A DNA stretch of 11,142 bases from Rhodospirillales bacterium (GTDB lineage: Bacteria; Pseudomonadota; Alphaproteobacteria; Rhodospirillales; Casp-alpha2), in the NCBI GenBank assembly GCA_030727885.1, contig JANRAT010000290.1, positions 4,788 to 15,929 of the forward strand, given 5' to 3'. Below, in pieces: positions 1-7,650 of this stretch. The notes beneath the pieces are model-generated. The model saw nothing but the letters and a program-made list of their open reading frames with translations, was not told the DNA's origin and searched no databases. Both the position numbers and the translations under genes were made by a program. Position 1 is the stretch's first letter; every line of letters begins with the position of its first letter.

Positions 1-788
1 CTCTTGGTATTGCCGATGATGTGACGCTGCAGATCAATACCCTTGGCGATAATGAAAGCCGGCAGAACTACCGCGAAACGCTGGTCGCCTATCTGCAGGG
101 CTACAAAAGCAGATTGTCCGAAGACAGTCTCAACCGGCTCGAGAAAAACCCGCTCAGGATTTTCGATTCCAAGGATGAAGGGGATCGCCAAGTGATGGCT
201 GACGCCCCCTTGTTGAGCGAACATCTGAATGATCATTCCAGGCAGTTCTTTGATGACGTGTTGCAGGGGCTCGCCGATGTTGGTGTGGTCGCCAACATCA
301 ACCCGCGACTGGTTCGCGGACTGGATTATTATTCCCATACCGCGTTCGAATTTGTTACCGACAAATTGGGTGCACAGGGTGCCGTGCTGGCCGGTGGCCG
401 GTATGACGGCCTGATGGAACAGATGGGTGGCCGGCCGACTCCCGGGATCGGCTGGGCTGCCGGTGTCGAGCGTCTGGCAATGATGGTCGGGGACAACTTG
501 AATGCCGTGCGACCGATCGCGGTAATTCCGGTTGGCGACGCCGCCGGACGGACGGCAATAAAAGTTGCACAGTCTTTGCGCGAAGCCGGGTATCATGTTG
601 ATCTCGGCTATAGTGGCAATATGGGCAAGCGGATGAAACGTGCCGATAAACTGAATGCTGTGGCAGCGGTGCTTCTCGGTGATGATGAACTCGCCCGGGA
701 AGCAGCGACTGTTCGCGATATGCAAAACGGCGAGCAAGCGGAGGTACCACTCTCGGAACTTCGGGAGCACCTCGCCAAGTACCGCTAG
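1..788 (+). CDS. hisS: Histidyl-tRNA synthetase, 3' part
   Basis: Class II aminoacyl-tRNA synthetase that charges tRNA-His in the cytoplasm. The gene enters from the left edge. The frame is open from base 3 (Leu-Gly-Ile-Ala-Asp-Asp...) to TAG at 786-788, giving about 261 residues. Usual length is about 420, so the N-terminal ~160 residues with class II motifs 1 and 2 lie outside. Visible are the histidine-specific motif LVRGLDYY (bases about 309-332), the second signature GGRYDGL (about 393-413), and motif 3 around GIGWAAGVERL (about 444-476). The final ~90 residues (from about AVIPVGDAAG) fit the anticodon-binding alpha/beta domain, including the conserved stretch LLGDDELA. The GTG at base 21 is an internal codon and should not be taken as the start. 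hemA follows after 5 nt, so the two are almost certainly co-transcribed. Identification is secure from motifs and domain order. Confidence 0.96.
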   Translation, partial: LGIADDVTLQINTLGDNESRQNYRETLVAYLQGYKSRLSEDSLNRLEKNPLRIFDSKDEGDRQVMADAPLLSEHLNDHSRQFFDDVLQGLADVGVVANINPRLVRGLDYYSHTAFEFVTDKLGAQGAVLAGGRYDGLMEQMGGRPTPGIGWAAGVERLAMMVGDNLNAVRPIAVIPVGDAAGRTAIKVAQSLREAGYHVDLGYSGNMGKRMKRADKLNAVAAVLLGDDELAREAATVRDMQNGEQAEVPLSELREHLAKYR

Positions 789-793
789 CGATC

Positions 794-2068
794 GTGGCCG
801 ATATTTCAGGCGCAACGCGAACACCGCTCATCGTCGGCGCAAGCCACCGCACCGGCAGTCTCACCTTGCGTGACAGGCTGTTTGTCGAAGATGCGGACAT
901 CCCCGATTTTTTGGAAAAGCTTCGTGCGCAGGGCATAGACCAGGCCGTGGTTATGTCGACGTGTGATCGTGTCGAGATCCTGACCGTTTCGGAAAATGAT
1001 GTGGTGGATGGCAAACTTCTGATCGATGCGCTCGGGCGTCATGCCGGATTGCCAAGCGCCGAAATCGAGACCTCTTTGGTGCATCTGAAGCAGGCAGATG
1101 CGGTGCGACACCTGTTTCGTGTCGCGGCGTCTTTGGACAGCGTTGTTGTCGGTGAGCCTCAGGTGTTGGGCCAGTTGAAAGCCTGTCACAGACTGGCCCG
1201 TGATCTGGGTATGACATCCGGTGACCTGGAAGCCCTGATGCAGGCGGCTTATGGCGCGGCAAAACGGGTGCGAACCGAAACGGCAATCGGCGAAAGGCCG
1301 GTCTCGATTGCTGCTGTTGCGGTCGGAATTTCTCGTGAGGTTCATGGGCAGCTCGAAGATGCTACTGCGGTGCTGCTGGGGCAGGGCGACATGGGTGAGG
1401 TTATCGCTTCGGAATTGCTGCGAGCCGGATTGGGATCGCTGACGGTTTGCGATTTCGGGATGCGCTCAAGTCAGGACATGGCTGAAAGACTTGGCGCTCA
1501 TCATGTCGGCGAAACTGAACTGGCGGTAACTTTGGCAGGTGCCGACATTGTCATTACGGCGGTTGGCGGACGCGGCCAGATACTGAGCGCAGATATGGTC
1601 CGTGCGGCCTTGAAATCCAGACGCTCAAGACCGCAATTCATCGTTGATACCGGCTTGCCGCGCGACGTCGAAACCGCTGTTGACCGGCTTGATGACGCTT
1701 TCCTGTATGATCTTGCCGATCTGGAGCGTCTGGCGCTTGAAGGTCAGGCCAGCCGTTTTTTTGAAGCAGAGGCCGCGGAACGGATTGTGCATCAGGAAGT
1801 GGATACATTTTTGAAAGGCCGCCTGGAAAGAACGGCGGTGCCTGCACTGTCAACGCTTCGCAATCATGTTGGATCTTTGCGCGCGCAGGCTCTATTGGAA
1901 GCCGGTGACGATGCCGAACGGGCCACGCAATTGCTGATGCAGCGGCTTTTGCATACGCCGAGCGAACGGCTCAGGGCGATGGCGCAGTCGGGCGAAGATG
2001 TTACCCGAATCGAACAGTTAATCCGTGATCTTTTCGATATTTCAGATGATGGAGATAAACAGTCGTGA
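794..2068 (+). CDS. hemA: Glutamyl-tRNA reductase
   Basis: NADPH-dependent reduction of Glu-tRNA(Glu) to glutamate-1-semialdehyde, first step of the C5 route to aminolevulinate and heme. 424 aa, normal family length. Catalytic domain: VGASHRT near residue 14, nucleophilic Cys57 in STCDRVE (the family usually has STCNR), His106 in the [14 protein letters not shown] block (by motif the active-site His), then [10 protein letters not shown] at 120-129. [17 protein letters not shown] (161-177) leads to the NADPH domain with GQGDMG at 196-201. [12 protein letters not shown] (282-293) and LYDLADLE follow. The C-terminal helical dimerisation domain holds [13 protein letters not shown] (385-397). The GTG start at 794 lies 5 nt after hisS and has no good Shine-Dalgarno sequence, so translation probably relies on coupling. 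No Met codon occurs before the conserved core. The stop overlaps the prfA start. This is not ALA synthase, the enzyme that carries the hemA name in most alphaproteobacteria. Confidence 0.95.
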   Translation: MADISGATRTPLIVGASHRTGSLTLRDRLFVEDADIPDFLEKLRAQGIDQAVVMSTCDRVEILTVSENDVVDGKLLIDALGRHAGLPSAEIETSLVHLKQADAVRHLFRVAASLDSVVVGEPQVLGQLKACHRLARDLGMTSGDLEALMQAAYGAAKRVRTETAIGERPVSIAAVAVGISREVHGQLEDATAVLLGQGDMGEVIASELLRAGLGSLTVCDFGMRSSQDMAERLGAHHVGETELAVTLAGADIVITAVGGRGQILSADMVRAALKSRRSRPQFIVDTGLPRDVETAVDRLDDAFLYDLADLERLALEGQASRFFEAEAAERIVHQEVDTFLKGRLERTAVPALSTLRNHVGSLRAQALLEAGDDAERATQLLMQRLLHTPSERLRAMAQSGEDVTRIEQLIRDLFDISDDGDKQS

Positions 2069-3135
2069 GTATGGAAGAGAACCTCGAACGTTTGGCCTCG
2101 CGGTTTGACGAGCTGACACATCTGATGTCGGACAACGATGTTTCCGGTGAGGATTACGCCGCTTTGTCGAAGGAGTATTCGGATCTGGCGCCGATCGTGA
2201 AAGCTATCAATGCCTTTCGTGATGCGCGTCAGGAATTCATTGATGCGGCGGCAATGATCAGTGATCCGAGTAGTGATTCAGAGATGTGGGCGCTGGCTGA
2301 AGAAGAATGCCGGACCCTCAAGTCACGTCTGAGCAAACTCGAAACGGCCTTGAATCTTTTGATGGTGCCCAAGGATGAAGCCGACGGTCGTAATGCAATT
2401 CTGGAAATTCGCGCCGGAACAGGTGGTGAAGAGGCGGCATTGTTCGCAGCAAGCCTGTTTCGGATGTACCATCGCTATGCAGATCGGATGGGCTGGAAGT
2501 TTAATTTGATCAGCCTGCAGGAAACGGGCATCGGCGGTACCAAGGAAGCTATTGCTGAAATCACCGGCCGCGATGTGTTCCAGTTCATGAAATTTGAAAG
2601 CGGCGTACATCGTGTGCAGCGCGTACCGGTGACGGAATCTGGCGGTAGAATCCATACCTCGGCAGCGACTGTTGCCGTGATGCCGGAAGCCGAGGAAGTG
2701 GATGTGCATATTGAAGACAAGGATCTGCGCATCGACACATTCCGCGCCCAGGGTGCTGGTGGCCAGCACGTCAATACCACCGATAGTGCCGTCCGCATAA
2801 CGCATATTCCAAGCGGCATAGTGGTTTCGCAACAAGACGAGAAATCGCAGCACAAGAACAAGGCCGCGGCGATGAAAGTGCTGCGGGCACGTCTCTATGA
2901 TGCTGAACGTGAACGGCAAAATCGGGAACGCGCACAGAATCGCAAGGATCAGGTCGGATCCGGCGACCGCTCAGAACGAATCCGTACCTACAACTTTCCC
3001 GAACGCCGCGTCACAGACCATCGAATTGGCCTGACTCTGCACAATCTCGACAGTTTTCTTGAAGGTGAGATGGAGGATGTCATTGAGGCGTTGCAGGCAG
3101 AAGACAATGCCCGTCGTCTGGCGACGATGGCATGA
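2065..3135 (+). CDS. prfA: Peptide chain release factor 1
   Basis: Class I release factor that reads UAA and UAG in the ribosomal A site and triggers peptidyl-tRNA hydrolysis. 356 aa, typical length. A helical N-terminal domain (about 1-105) is followed by the core with AGTGGEEA (117-124). The codon-reading tripeptide is PVT at 188-190 in [15 protein letters not shown], the RF1-type PxT rather than the RF2 SPF. The catalytic GGQ is at 232-234 in [20 protein letters not shown]; Gln234 is the residue PrmC methylates. The C-terminal [18 protein letters not shown] stretch (305-322) is canonical. The start is taken as GTG 2065, overlapping the hemA TGA by four bases, with GGAG at 2051-2054 ten nt upstream. 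An in-frame ATG at 2071 would remove two residues and has looser spacing. The gene is translationally coupled to hemA and prmC. Confidence 0.97.
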   Translation: MSMEENLERLASRFDELTHLMSDNDVSGEDYAALSKEYSDLAPIVKAINAFRDARQEFIDAAAMISDPSSDSEMWALAEEECRTLKSRLSKLETALNLLMVPKDEADGRNAILEIRAGTGGEEAALFAASLFRMYHRYADRMGWKFNLISLQETGIGGTKEAIAEITGRDVFQFMKFESGVHRVQRVPVTESGGRIHTSAATVAVMPEAEEVDVHIEDKDLRIDTFRAQGAGGQHVNTTDSAVRITHIPSGIVVSQQDEKSQHKNKAAAMKVLRARLYDAERERQNRERAQNRKDQVGSGDRSERIRTYNFPERRVTDHRIGLTLHNLDSFLEGEMEDVIEALQAEDNARRLATMA

Positions 3136-4007
3136 CAACACTGGACCAGGCATTGATTGATGCGTCAGATGCCCTGGCCAAAGCCCGTCTGGATCAGCAC
3201 CGGATCGAAGCGCGGACATTGTTGAGCCATGTTTTGAAGATGAGCTCGGCGCAGATCTTAAGCCGCGGTGATACAGAGATCGAGGTGGCGGCGTTAAGTG
3301 CCTATCGCGACGCTGTATCCAGCCGTTGCGCCGGAATGCCGCTGGCCTACATCACCGGGACCCGGGAATTCTGGAGTCTGCCTTTGCAGGTTTCGCCGGC
3401 GACGCTCATTCCGCGTCCGGATACGGAAACAGTTGTCGAACTGGTTCTCGAACATTATCGCAATCGTCGACAGCCCGACACGATCCTTGATCTCGGCACC
3501 GGCAGCGGATGTCTGCTGCTGGCGTTGCTGACGGAATTTCCAGACGCACACGGGACCGGGATTGATCTGTCTGCCGATGCCTGCAGCATGGCTTCCGCCA
3601 ATGCGGCCTTGCTAGGGTTGGCTGGACGAAGCACATGGGTAACTGGATCGTGGACAGAGACCATCAGCCGGACTTATGACCTGATCGTTTCAAACCCGCC
3701 TTATATCCCGACTCACGATATTGGAATGTTGCAAATAGACGTTCGCGATTACGAACCGATCAACGCACTTGATGGCGGTGTCGACGGTCTGGATGCATAC
3801 CGCTCGCTATTTCCACTGGCAGAAAATGCGCTGGCGCCCGAAGGACTTCTAGCTGTAGAAATCGGCATCGATCAAGGGATTGCGGTCTCGGAAATCGCGA
3901 CAGAAAGCGGGCTTGTATCGGGGCCTGCCCGTGTAGATTTATCAGGAATTGAACGGGCGCTTTCTTTTTACAAAAAAGGTGTTGGAATTAATGAAGCGAC
4001 ACGCTAA
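3132..4007 (+). CDS. prmC: Release factor glutamine N5-methyltransferase PrmC
   Basis: SAM-dependent methyltransferase (older name HemK) that methylates the GGQ glutamine of RF1 and RF2, raising termination efficiency. 291 aa, normal length. The N-terminal substrate-recognition helices occupy about 1-85. The linker [14 protein letters not shown] (68-81) and TLIPRPDTE (91-99) precede the Rossmann-fold domain: SAM-binding motif I is [11 protein letters not shown] (118-128), acidic GIDLS follows at 143-147, and the catalytic NPPY is at 188-191 followed by [19 protein letters not shown] (212-224) is a family signature. The ATG at 3132 overlaps the prfA TGA by four bases. Enzyme and substrate genes are thus directly adjacent. 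The last ~20 residues ([11 protein letters not shown]) look variable. No further gene overlaps its end; a ~165-nt gap separates it from the DUF4167 gene. Confidence 0.96.
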   Translation: MTTLDQALIDASDALAKARLDQHRIEARTLLSHVLKMSSAQILSRGDTEIEVAALSAYRDAVSSRCAGMPLAYITGTREFWSLPLQVSPATLIPRPDTETVVELVLEHYRNRRQPDTILDLGTGSGCLLLALLTEFPDAHGTGIDLSADACSMASANAALLGLAGRSTWVTGSWTETISRTYDLIVSNPPYIPTHDIGMLQIDVRDYEPINALDGGVDGLDAYRSLFPLAENALAPEGLLAVEIGIDQGIAVSEIATESGLVSGPARVDLSGIERALSFYKKGVGINEATR

Positions 4008-4008
4008 C

Positions 4009-4120
4009 TTCCCTTCAGTTCAGCCTTTCGGGGTTGAGGGGGGAATGCCGCAGAGGCATCCATAAGCCCACCGTTTCACGTTAGATGTCAACTTTCTTCG
4101 GAGGAGGAGACTCATCCGAG
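4009..4120 (+). other. Possible structured leader / intergenic hairpins upstream of the DUF4167 gene
   Basis: The gap between prmC and the DUF4167 start holds three possible stem-loops. The first pairs TTCCC (4009-4013) with GGGAA (4041-4045) around an inner TCAGCC/GGTTGA stem (4020-4025 with 4032-4037, one wobble). The second pairs ATGCC (4045-4049) with GGCAT (4055-4059). The first two share base 4045, so they compete at one position. The third pairs TCGGA (4098-4102) with TCCGA (4115-4119) and carries a GGAGGAG run in its loop. None is followed by a run of T, so they are not standard intrinsic terminators. The purine run resembles a Shine-Dalgarno sequence, yet no start codon lies at normal distance. 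I do not recognise a known riboswitch or sRNA family. Pairing was judged by eye. Confidence 0.3.
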
Positions 4121-4173
4121 CAATTGCTTGGTGCGGCGTGAGCGCTTTCCGACACAAACAAGCTTCAGAGAAA

Positions 4174-4809
4174 ATGAAACATAATCAGAACAACAGACGT
4201 CAACGCCCCCGTGGTAATGGTCGCAGATATCCAAACCAAAAGGGTGGTTCATTCGAAAGCAGTGGTCCGGAAGCCAAAGTGCGTGGTACCGCGCAACAGG
4301 TTCTTGAAAAATATCAGGCACTGGCTCGCGATGCATACTCTGCCGGTGATCGTATCCTCGCCGAAGGATACATGCAGCATGCAGAACATTATTACCGTAT
4401 AATAAGTCTGGAAAATGAGAGTGCCGGTCGCGATAACAATCGCCCGCGGTCAAACAATTCCAACCAAGACGATATGGATATGGATGATCAGAATGATGAT
4501 TCTAATTATGACAATAATAATCATTACAATGATAACCAGGGACAACGCAGCGATCATCAAGCGCAGCGTAATGAGCAGGTAGCAAACGGCTCAAACCGTC
4601 ATCGTCATCGGGACGCGAACGGCAACCAGCGCGATCCTTCCGAAGATCATTCTGAGTCCGATGAAGCGGAAGTCGAAGCTGTTGTGGTTCTTGAGCAACC
4701 CACCGATGAGACCGTCAAAGTAGTGGCCCCCCGCAAGCCAAGACAACGTCGTCCCCGCAAAGTCGAACAGCCTGCCGTTGATCCGACGGAATCATCAGCT
4801 GCCGACTGA
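4174..4809 (+). CDS. DUF4167 domain protein with disordered tail
   Basis: Protein of unknown function, 211 aa from ATG 4174. Residues 1-25 are basic and Arg/Asn/Gly-rich (NNRRQRPRGNGRRYPNQ). The conserved DUF4167 core follows at about 27-75, with SGPEAKVRGTAQQVLEKYQ, LARDAYSAGDRILAEGYMQH and AEHYYRIIS, probably two or three helices. After that the chain is low-complexity: an Asp/Asn stretch (about 90-125), then His/Arg-rich and Glu-rich segments, ending in a Pro/Arg/Lys block (RKPRQRRPRK). No signal peptide or membrane segment is seen. The basic ends suggest nucleic-acid binding, which is inference only. The family is typical of Alphaproteobacteria and usually sits between prmC and clpB. An in-frame GTG at 4138 would add 12 residues, but family members start just before the basic segment, and AGAG at 4167-4170 precedes the ATG. 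Base composition in 4420-4560 is clearly AT-richer than its surroundings. Confidence 0.88.
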   Translation: MKHNQNNRRQRPRGNGRRYPNQKGGSFESSGPEAKVRGTAQQVLEKYQALARDAYSAGDRILAEGYMQHAEHYYRIISLENESAGRDNNRPRSNNSNQDDMDMDDQNDDSNYDNNNHYNDNQGQRSDHQAQRNEQVANGSNRHRHRDANGNQRDPSEDHSESDEAEVEAVVVLEQPTDETVKVVAPRKPRQRRPRKVEQPAVDPTESSAAD

Positions 4810-4839
4810 TTGTCATCTGAAACGATGCATTAAGAATTT

Positions 4840-4874
4840 TACGAGCCGCCTGGCATGTCCTGGGCGGTTTCGTA
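4840..4874. terminator. Bidirectional hairpin terminator between convergent genes
   Basis: TACGAGCCGCC (4840-4850) pairs with GGCGGTTTCGTA (4863-4874) with one bulged base and one G-T wobble, around a loop of about 12 nt. Short T-rich runs lie outside on both sides (TTTT just upstream, TTTA just downstream), so it could stop transcription from either direction. It lies between the DUF4167 gene stop (4809) and the MOSC gene stop (4876), ending one base from the latter. The tails are weak, so efficiency is uncertain. Confidence 0.6.
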
Positions 4875-4875
4875 T

Positions 4876-5637
4876 TTACAGGATGCTGATCGTGTCACCG
4901 ACCTTAACGGTGCCGTCTTTAACAACGCGCGCATAAACGCCGCAATCAATATGCCCATAACCCCGTTGTAAATCCTTCGGGATGTTCAGATCACGTTCGG
5001 CGGTTAGCGGATTGACGTTTGTCGCGGCGCAGCGGTCGATTCTTTTGGTCACTTCGAGGGTCGCATTGCCGATGCCGAGTCGTTTACCGCAAAGCTCGAA
5101 TTCCTGCCATGCCTCAATACCGTCTATCAGGAAATTTCCGCGAAATCGCTGGACATTGATGTCGGTACCGACAACCCGCGCCATGTCGGCGAGAGAATTC
5201 GAGTTGATGATGGAAATCACCGGATTTTTGTGATCGGAAAGGACATGGCCGGGTGCCGCTTCGACCAGTTTCGGCCTGCCGCGGGCCTCGTCTTTCATGA
5301 AGGCAGCAAAAAAATCCTCGATCATTGTGCGGCCGATCTTTTGCGAAAGCTGGCCGCGGGCAACCGGATGACCATTTCTGAGTATAGTAAGGGTCTGGGT
5401 GGCCTCATCAAACTGTGGTTCAAGCTGCGCCAGCTTTTCATTTCGCATCAGGCAAAGAAAACTGGATTTGGGCATCCACTCGGCAAAGGCGCCGCTGACC
5501 GGGGTAGAGCCGAGCGCCATGGCATAATGGCGATCATGGGGGATCATTCGATCAACAGTCAGTTCGACCGATTTCAGGCGCTCCGGGCTTAGTCCCTTGA
5601 CCGGATAACGGCAAATATCGCGCAAGGTCATTGGCAT
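4876..5637 (-). CDS. MOSC domain-containing protein
   Basis: Predicted molybdenum-cofactor/sulfur-carrier domain protein of the YcbX/mARC type; substrate unknown. 253 aa from ATG at 5637. The N-terminal MOSC beta-barrel domain opens with ICRYPVKGLSPERL (8-21) and HDRHYAM (34-40). The C-terminal MOSC domain includes RFRGNFLIDG (164-173) and the conserved cysteine motif RCAATNVNP (202-210, Cys203), ending in VKVGDTISIL. There is no fused ferredoxin domain such as E. coli YcbX carries, so a partner redox protein would be needed if it acts as a reductase. The start is ambiguous: ATG 5637 has AAGG eight nt upstream, while an in-frame TTG at 5673 has AGAAGG nine nt upstream and would add 12 residues outside the domain. 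I prefer the ATG. The gene follows the 564-aa gene on the same strand with only 27-63 nt between, so an operon is likely. Confidence 0.9.
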   Translation of the reverse strand: MPMTLRDICRYPVKGLSPERLKSVELTVDRMIPHDRHYAMALGSTPVSGAFAEWMPKSSFLCLMRNEKLAQLEPQFDEATQTLTILRNGHPVARGQLSQKIGRTMIEDFFAAFMKDEARGRPKLVEAAPGHVLSDHKNPVISIINSNSLADMARVVGTDINVQRFRGNFLIDGIEAWQEFELCGKRLGIGNATLEVTKRIDRCAATNVNPLTAERDLNIPKDLQRGYGHIDCGVYARVVKDGTVKVGDTISIL

Positions 5638-5700
5638 GGGAAATACCTTGGCGTGCTCTTTTAAAACTGTCAAATAATCAGGCCTTCTTAAACGTTTGGA

Positions 5701-7395
5701 TCAGGCGAGGCCGCCCTGAACAAGCAATTTGTGAAAATCACGAAGCGCTTTCTCAGCCCTTTGCGGATCAGGTATGCCGTCGATGAAGTGGGTATCAAAG
5801 TCTGGCTGGCGAAGCAGTTTGATGACCCTTTTGCGGGCCAGGGCGAGGGCTTTTCCTTCAGGTAAAACGCCGGCACCGCAGAATTTCACCAGCCTTACGG
5901 CGCGGTCGCGCAGATGGGTGTCGGGATTGTCCAGCCTGTCTATGATGTTTTCGTCGACCAGATAGCGTTCCAGCACGGTATCAATGTGTTGCGTGATCTG
6001 TTGCTTGATGTCATCGGGCAATCCCGATGTTGCGGCAGCCTGAAAGGCCCCCGTTGCGGTAACCATCCGGTCTTTAGCCGACATTGAACGGCGGCACAGT
6101 TCGTCGATCACACGGGCACTGAAAACCACGTCAAGCTGCTGGACGATATCGTCCATGTGATCCGCAATTAGATCGGTTTTCGACAGTTCGGCCAGATACA
6201 TCGCACCCCGAGCCGGGTCAGGCAGCGCTTTGACAGTGGCGTCTATAGCGGCCCTGCGTCCGGAAACACCGCCTTGCTCCATGAACTGTGAGCCCCGCAA
6301 TGTCATGGCTTCTGCAGCCTGTGCACCGGAAAGAATGCCACCTGGAACGAGCAGACGAGCCAGAACACGCTGGTATTCTTCCATTTCTTTTGATGGATCT
6401 GACTTGTAGAGCGGGGCTGATGATTTCAACTGGCGCATAGCCCGGTCAATCAGGACGCGCTGGCTTGCCGGTAACGAGTTTCTTTTTAAAAGCTCAACCA
6501 ACTGGCTTGCCGTGTCCTTGGCATCGCTTTTGGTGACGTCAAAAAGTCCGTCGGCAAGATCAAGCATACTGATAATGGCACTGCCGAGGGACGGCTGCCA
6601 GCCGAGCAATTCCTGTATGACGTTGGCCCCCAGCAGGTCGGCAATGACTATATCCAGCAACAGCGTCGCCGTGGCGTCAGTTTCAGGAATGGCCAAACTG
6701 CAGAGTTTGTCGAGTTTACCAATCCAACTCGGAGTTTTGATCAATTCCTGTGCCAGCACGACCATCGCAAGGTATTCCTGCGTATGGCCCTCGACCTTGG
6801 GTACGGCGGCAAGGGTAGCCGCAAAACGGGCATCCAGGGGGGGCAGTTTCAGGGTTTGCGCATGTTTCGCCTGGGCCACGATGTGGTCTATGATTGTATT
6901 GATTTCGGCCTGCCGGGCTTTACTTGATGTCTGCGTCCCCTTGACTTGCAGGGCTGCAACATGACTTGTCGACGACAGCAAGAGGCCGTCACGATCAAAC
7001 AACCGCTGCAATTGCTTGTAGTTGTGCAAGACTTCGGTCGGGGTCAGCAGAACGCTTTCCAGATATTCCCGAAACAGCCGGTTGATCGTCATGCGGCTTT
7101 CCAGGCCAAAAAAGTCCTTGGCGGTTTTACAGTACGGTTGAGCGCTGTCGATCGGTACGATGCGGACCGGTTTTTCACCGGAAGCGGATTGGGTTTCTTC
7201 GAAAATAACCTTTTCGTGGTGTGTGCCGTCACGCCTTAACTGTATGGCAACGACCCGTGCGCCGGCGCATTTGGGGTCAGACAGGAGTTTTTTCGCCAGG
7301 CCCCTGGCATCGGTTTCTTGCTCGCGCGTGGCTTCGGTTATCCAGCGATTTTCTCGCTTGATCTGGATATCGAACCCGCCTTGCCCCGATGCCAT
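5701..7395 (-). CDS. Uncharacterised 564-aa helical protein, divergent to clpB
   Basis: I do not recognise a named family. The 564-residue product has no signal peptide, no membrane segment and no obvious catalytic motif. Residues 1-70 read like a small alpha/beta module (FDIQIKRENRWITE, a helix rich in Ala/Lys, then ARVVAIQLRRDGTHHEKVIF). From about residue 90 on, the sequence looks mainly helical (LESRMTINRLFREYLESVLL and many Leu/Ala-spaced segments), which could be helical repeats. The C-terminus ends RAEKALRDFHKLLVQGG. The start is well supported: ATG at 7395 with GGAGG (7405-7409 on this strand) nine nt upstream. Codon use and composition match the neighbours, so recent transfer is unlikely. 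It is divergent to clpB across 267 nt and lies upstream of the MOSC gene, probably in one transcript. A role in stress response or as a scaffold can only be guessed from position. Confidence 0.85.
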   Translation of the reverse strand: MASGQGGFDIQIKRENRWITEATREQETDARGLAKKLLSDPKCAGARVVAIQLRRDGTHHEKVIFEETQSASGEKPVRIVPIDSAQPYCKTAKDFFGLESRMTINRLFREYLESVLLTPTEVLHNYKQLQRLFDRDGLLLSSTSHVAALQVKGTQTSSKARQAEINTIIDHIVAQAKHAQTLKLPPLDARFAATLAAVPKVEGHTQEYLAMVVLAQELIKTPSWIGKLDKLCSLAIPETDATATLLLDIVIADLLGANVIQELLGWQPSLGSAIISMLDLADGLFDVTKSDAKDTASQLVELLKRNSLPASQRVLIDRAMRQLKSSAPLYKSDPSKEMEEYQRVLARLLVPGGILSGAQAAEAMTLRGSQFMEQGGVSGRRAAIDATVKALPDPARGAMYLAELSKTDLIADHMDDIVQQLDVVFSARVIDELCRRSMSAKDRMVTATGAFQAAATSGLPDDIKQQITQHIDTVLERYLVDENIIDRLDNPDTHLRDRAVRLVKFCGAGVLPEGKALALARKRVIKLLRQPDFDTHFIDGIPDPQRAEKALRDFHKLLVQGGLA

Positions 7396-7527
7396 TCTGT
7401 ATCGCCTCCGTTTTTATAATAAAACTAATAAGTAGCTTATAGACTGTAAATGTTATCCAGGTGTTTCATTATATTTCATAACTAAATAATTAGGATGAAT
7501 AGTTAAAATCGAATTGAGGATGATGCT

Positions 7528-7542
7528 GATGAATTTTTCATC
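7528..7542. repeat. Perfect short inverted repeat upstream of clpB
   Basis: GATGAA (7528-7533) and TTCATC (7537-7542) are exact inverted copies separated by TTT. The site lies just upstream of the proposed heat-shock promoter in the clpB / 564-aa gene divergent region. It could be an operator half-site pair or chance in AT-rich DNA; it is too short to name a binding protein. Confidence 0.3.
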
Positions 7543-7549
7543 GTGAAGG

Positions 7550-7587
7550 CTTGCGGCCTCTCCCCGACAGGCCATATTTGCTATAAT
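7550..7587 (+). promoter_or_regulatory. Candidate clpB promoter: sigma-32-like, overlapping a sigma-70-like -10
   Basis: CTTGCG (7550-7555) resembles the RpoH -35 element (CTTGAA) and CCATAT (7572-7577) resembles the RpoH -10 (CCCCATNT), with a 16-nt spacer. A perfect sigma-70 -10, TATAAT, lies at 7582-7587 but has no good -35 at 16-18 nt. Either would start transcription around 7585-7595, leaving a 5' leader of about 70-80 nt. clpB is a classic RpoH target in proteobacteria, which supports the reading. The -35 match is imperfect. Confidence 0.5.
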
Positions 7588-7650
7588 ATAACCACAAACA
7601 GCGAGGGGTTATCGTTGCCCGCTTGGGGGCGTTAACATCCGGCGCATTGA

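Noticed and set aside
355..1014. Long open frame on the minus strand across hisS and hemA
   Set aside because: It is antisense to two genes identified by strong motifs, has an Arg/Pro/Ser-rich composition typical of a shadow frame, and shows no domain.
2323..2919. Minus-strand open frame of about 200 codons inside prfA
   Set aside because: Fully covered by the RF1 gene, with no ribosome site and no recognisable motif; His/Cys-rich composition is what the antisense of this gene gives.
4100..4109. GGAGGAGGAG as ribosome site of a small upstream ORF
   Set aside because: No ATG or GTG lies 5-12 nt downstream; the nearest TTG (about 4124) is too far to be convincing.
4138..4173. GTG at 4138 as start of the DUF4167 protein
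   Set aside because: No ribosome site precedes it, and the extra 12 residues are unlike the family N-terminus, which begins close to the basic segment at ATG 4174.
6512..6964. Plus-strand open frame of 150 codons opposite the 564-aa gene
   Set aside because: Ser/Ala/Arg-rich shadow frame; the minus-strand frame is longer, has a clear GGAGG site and neighbour-like codon use.
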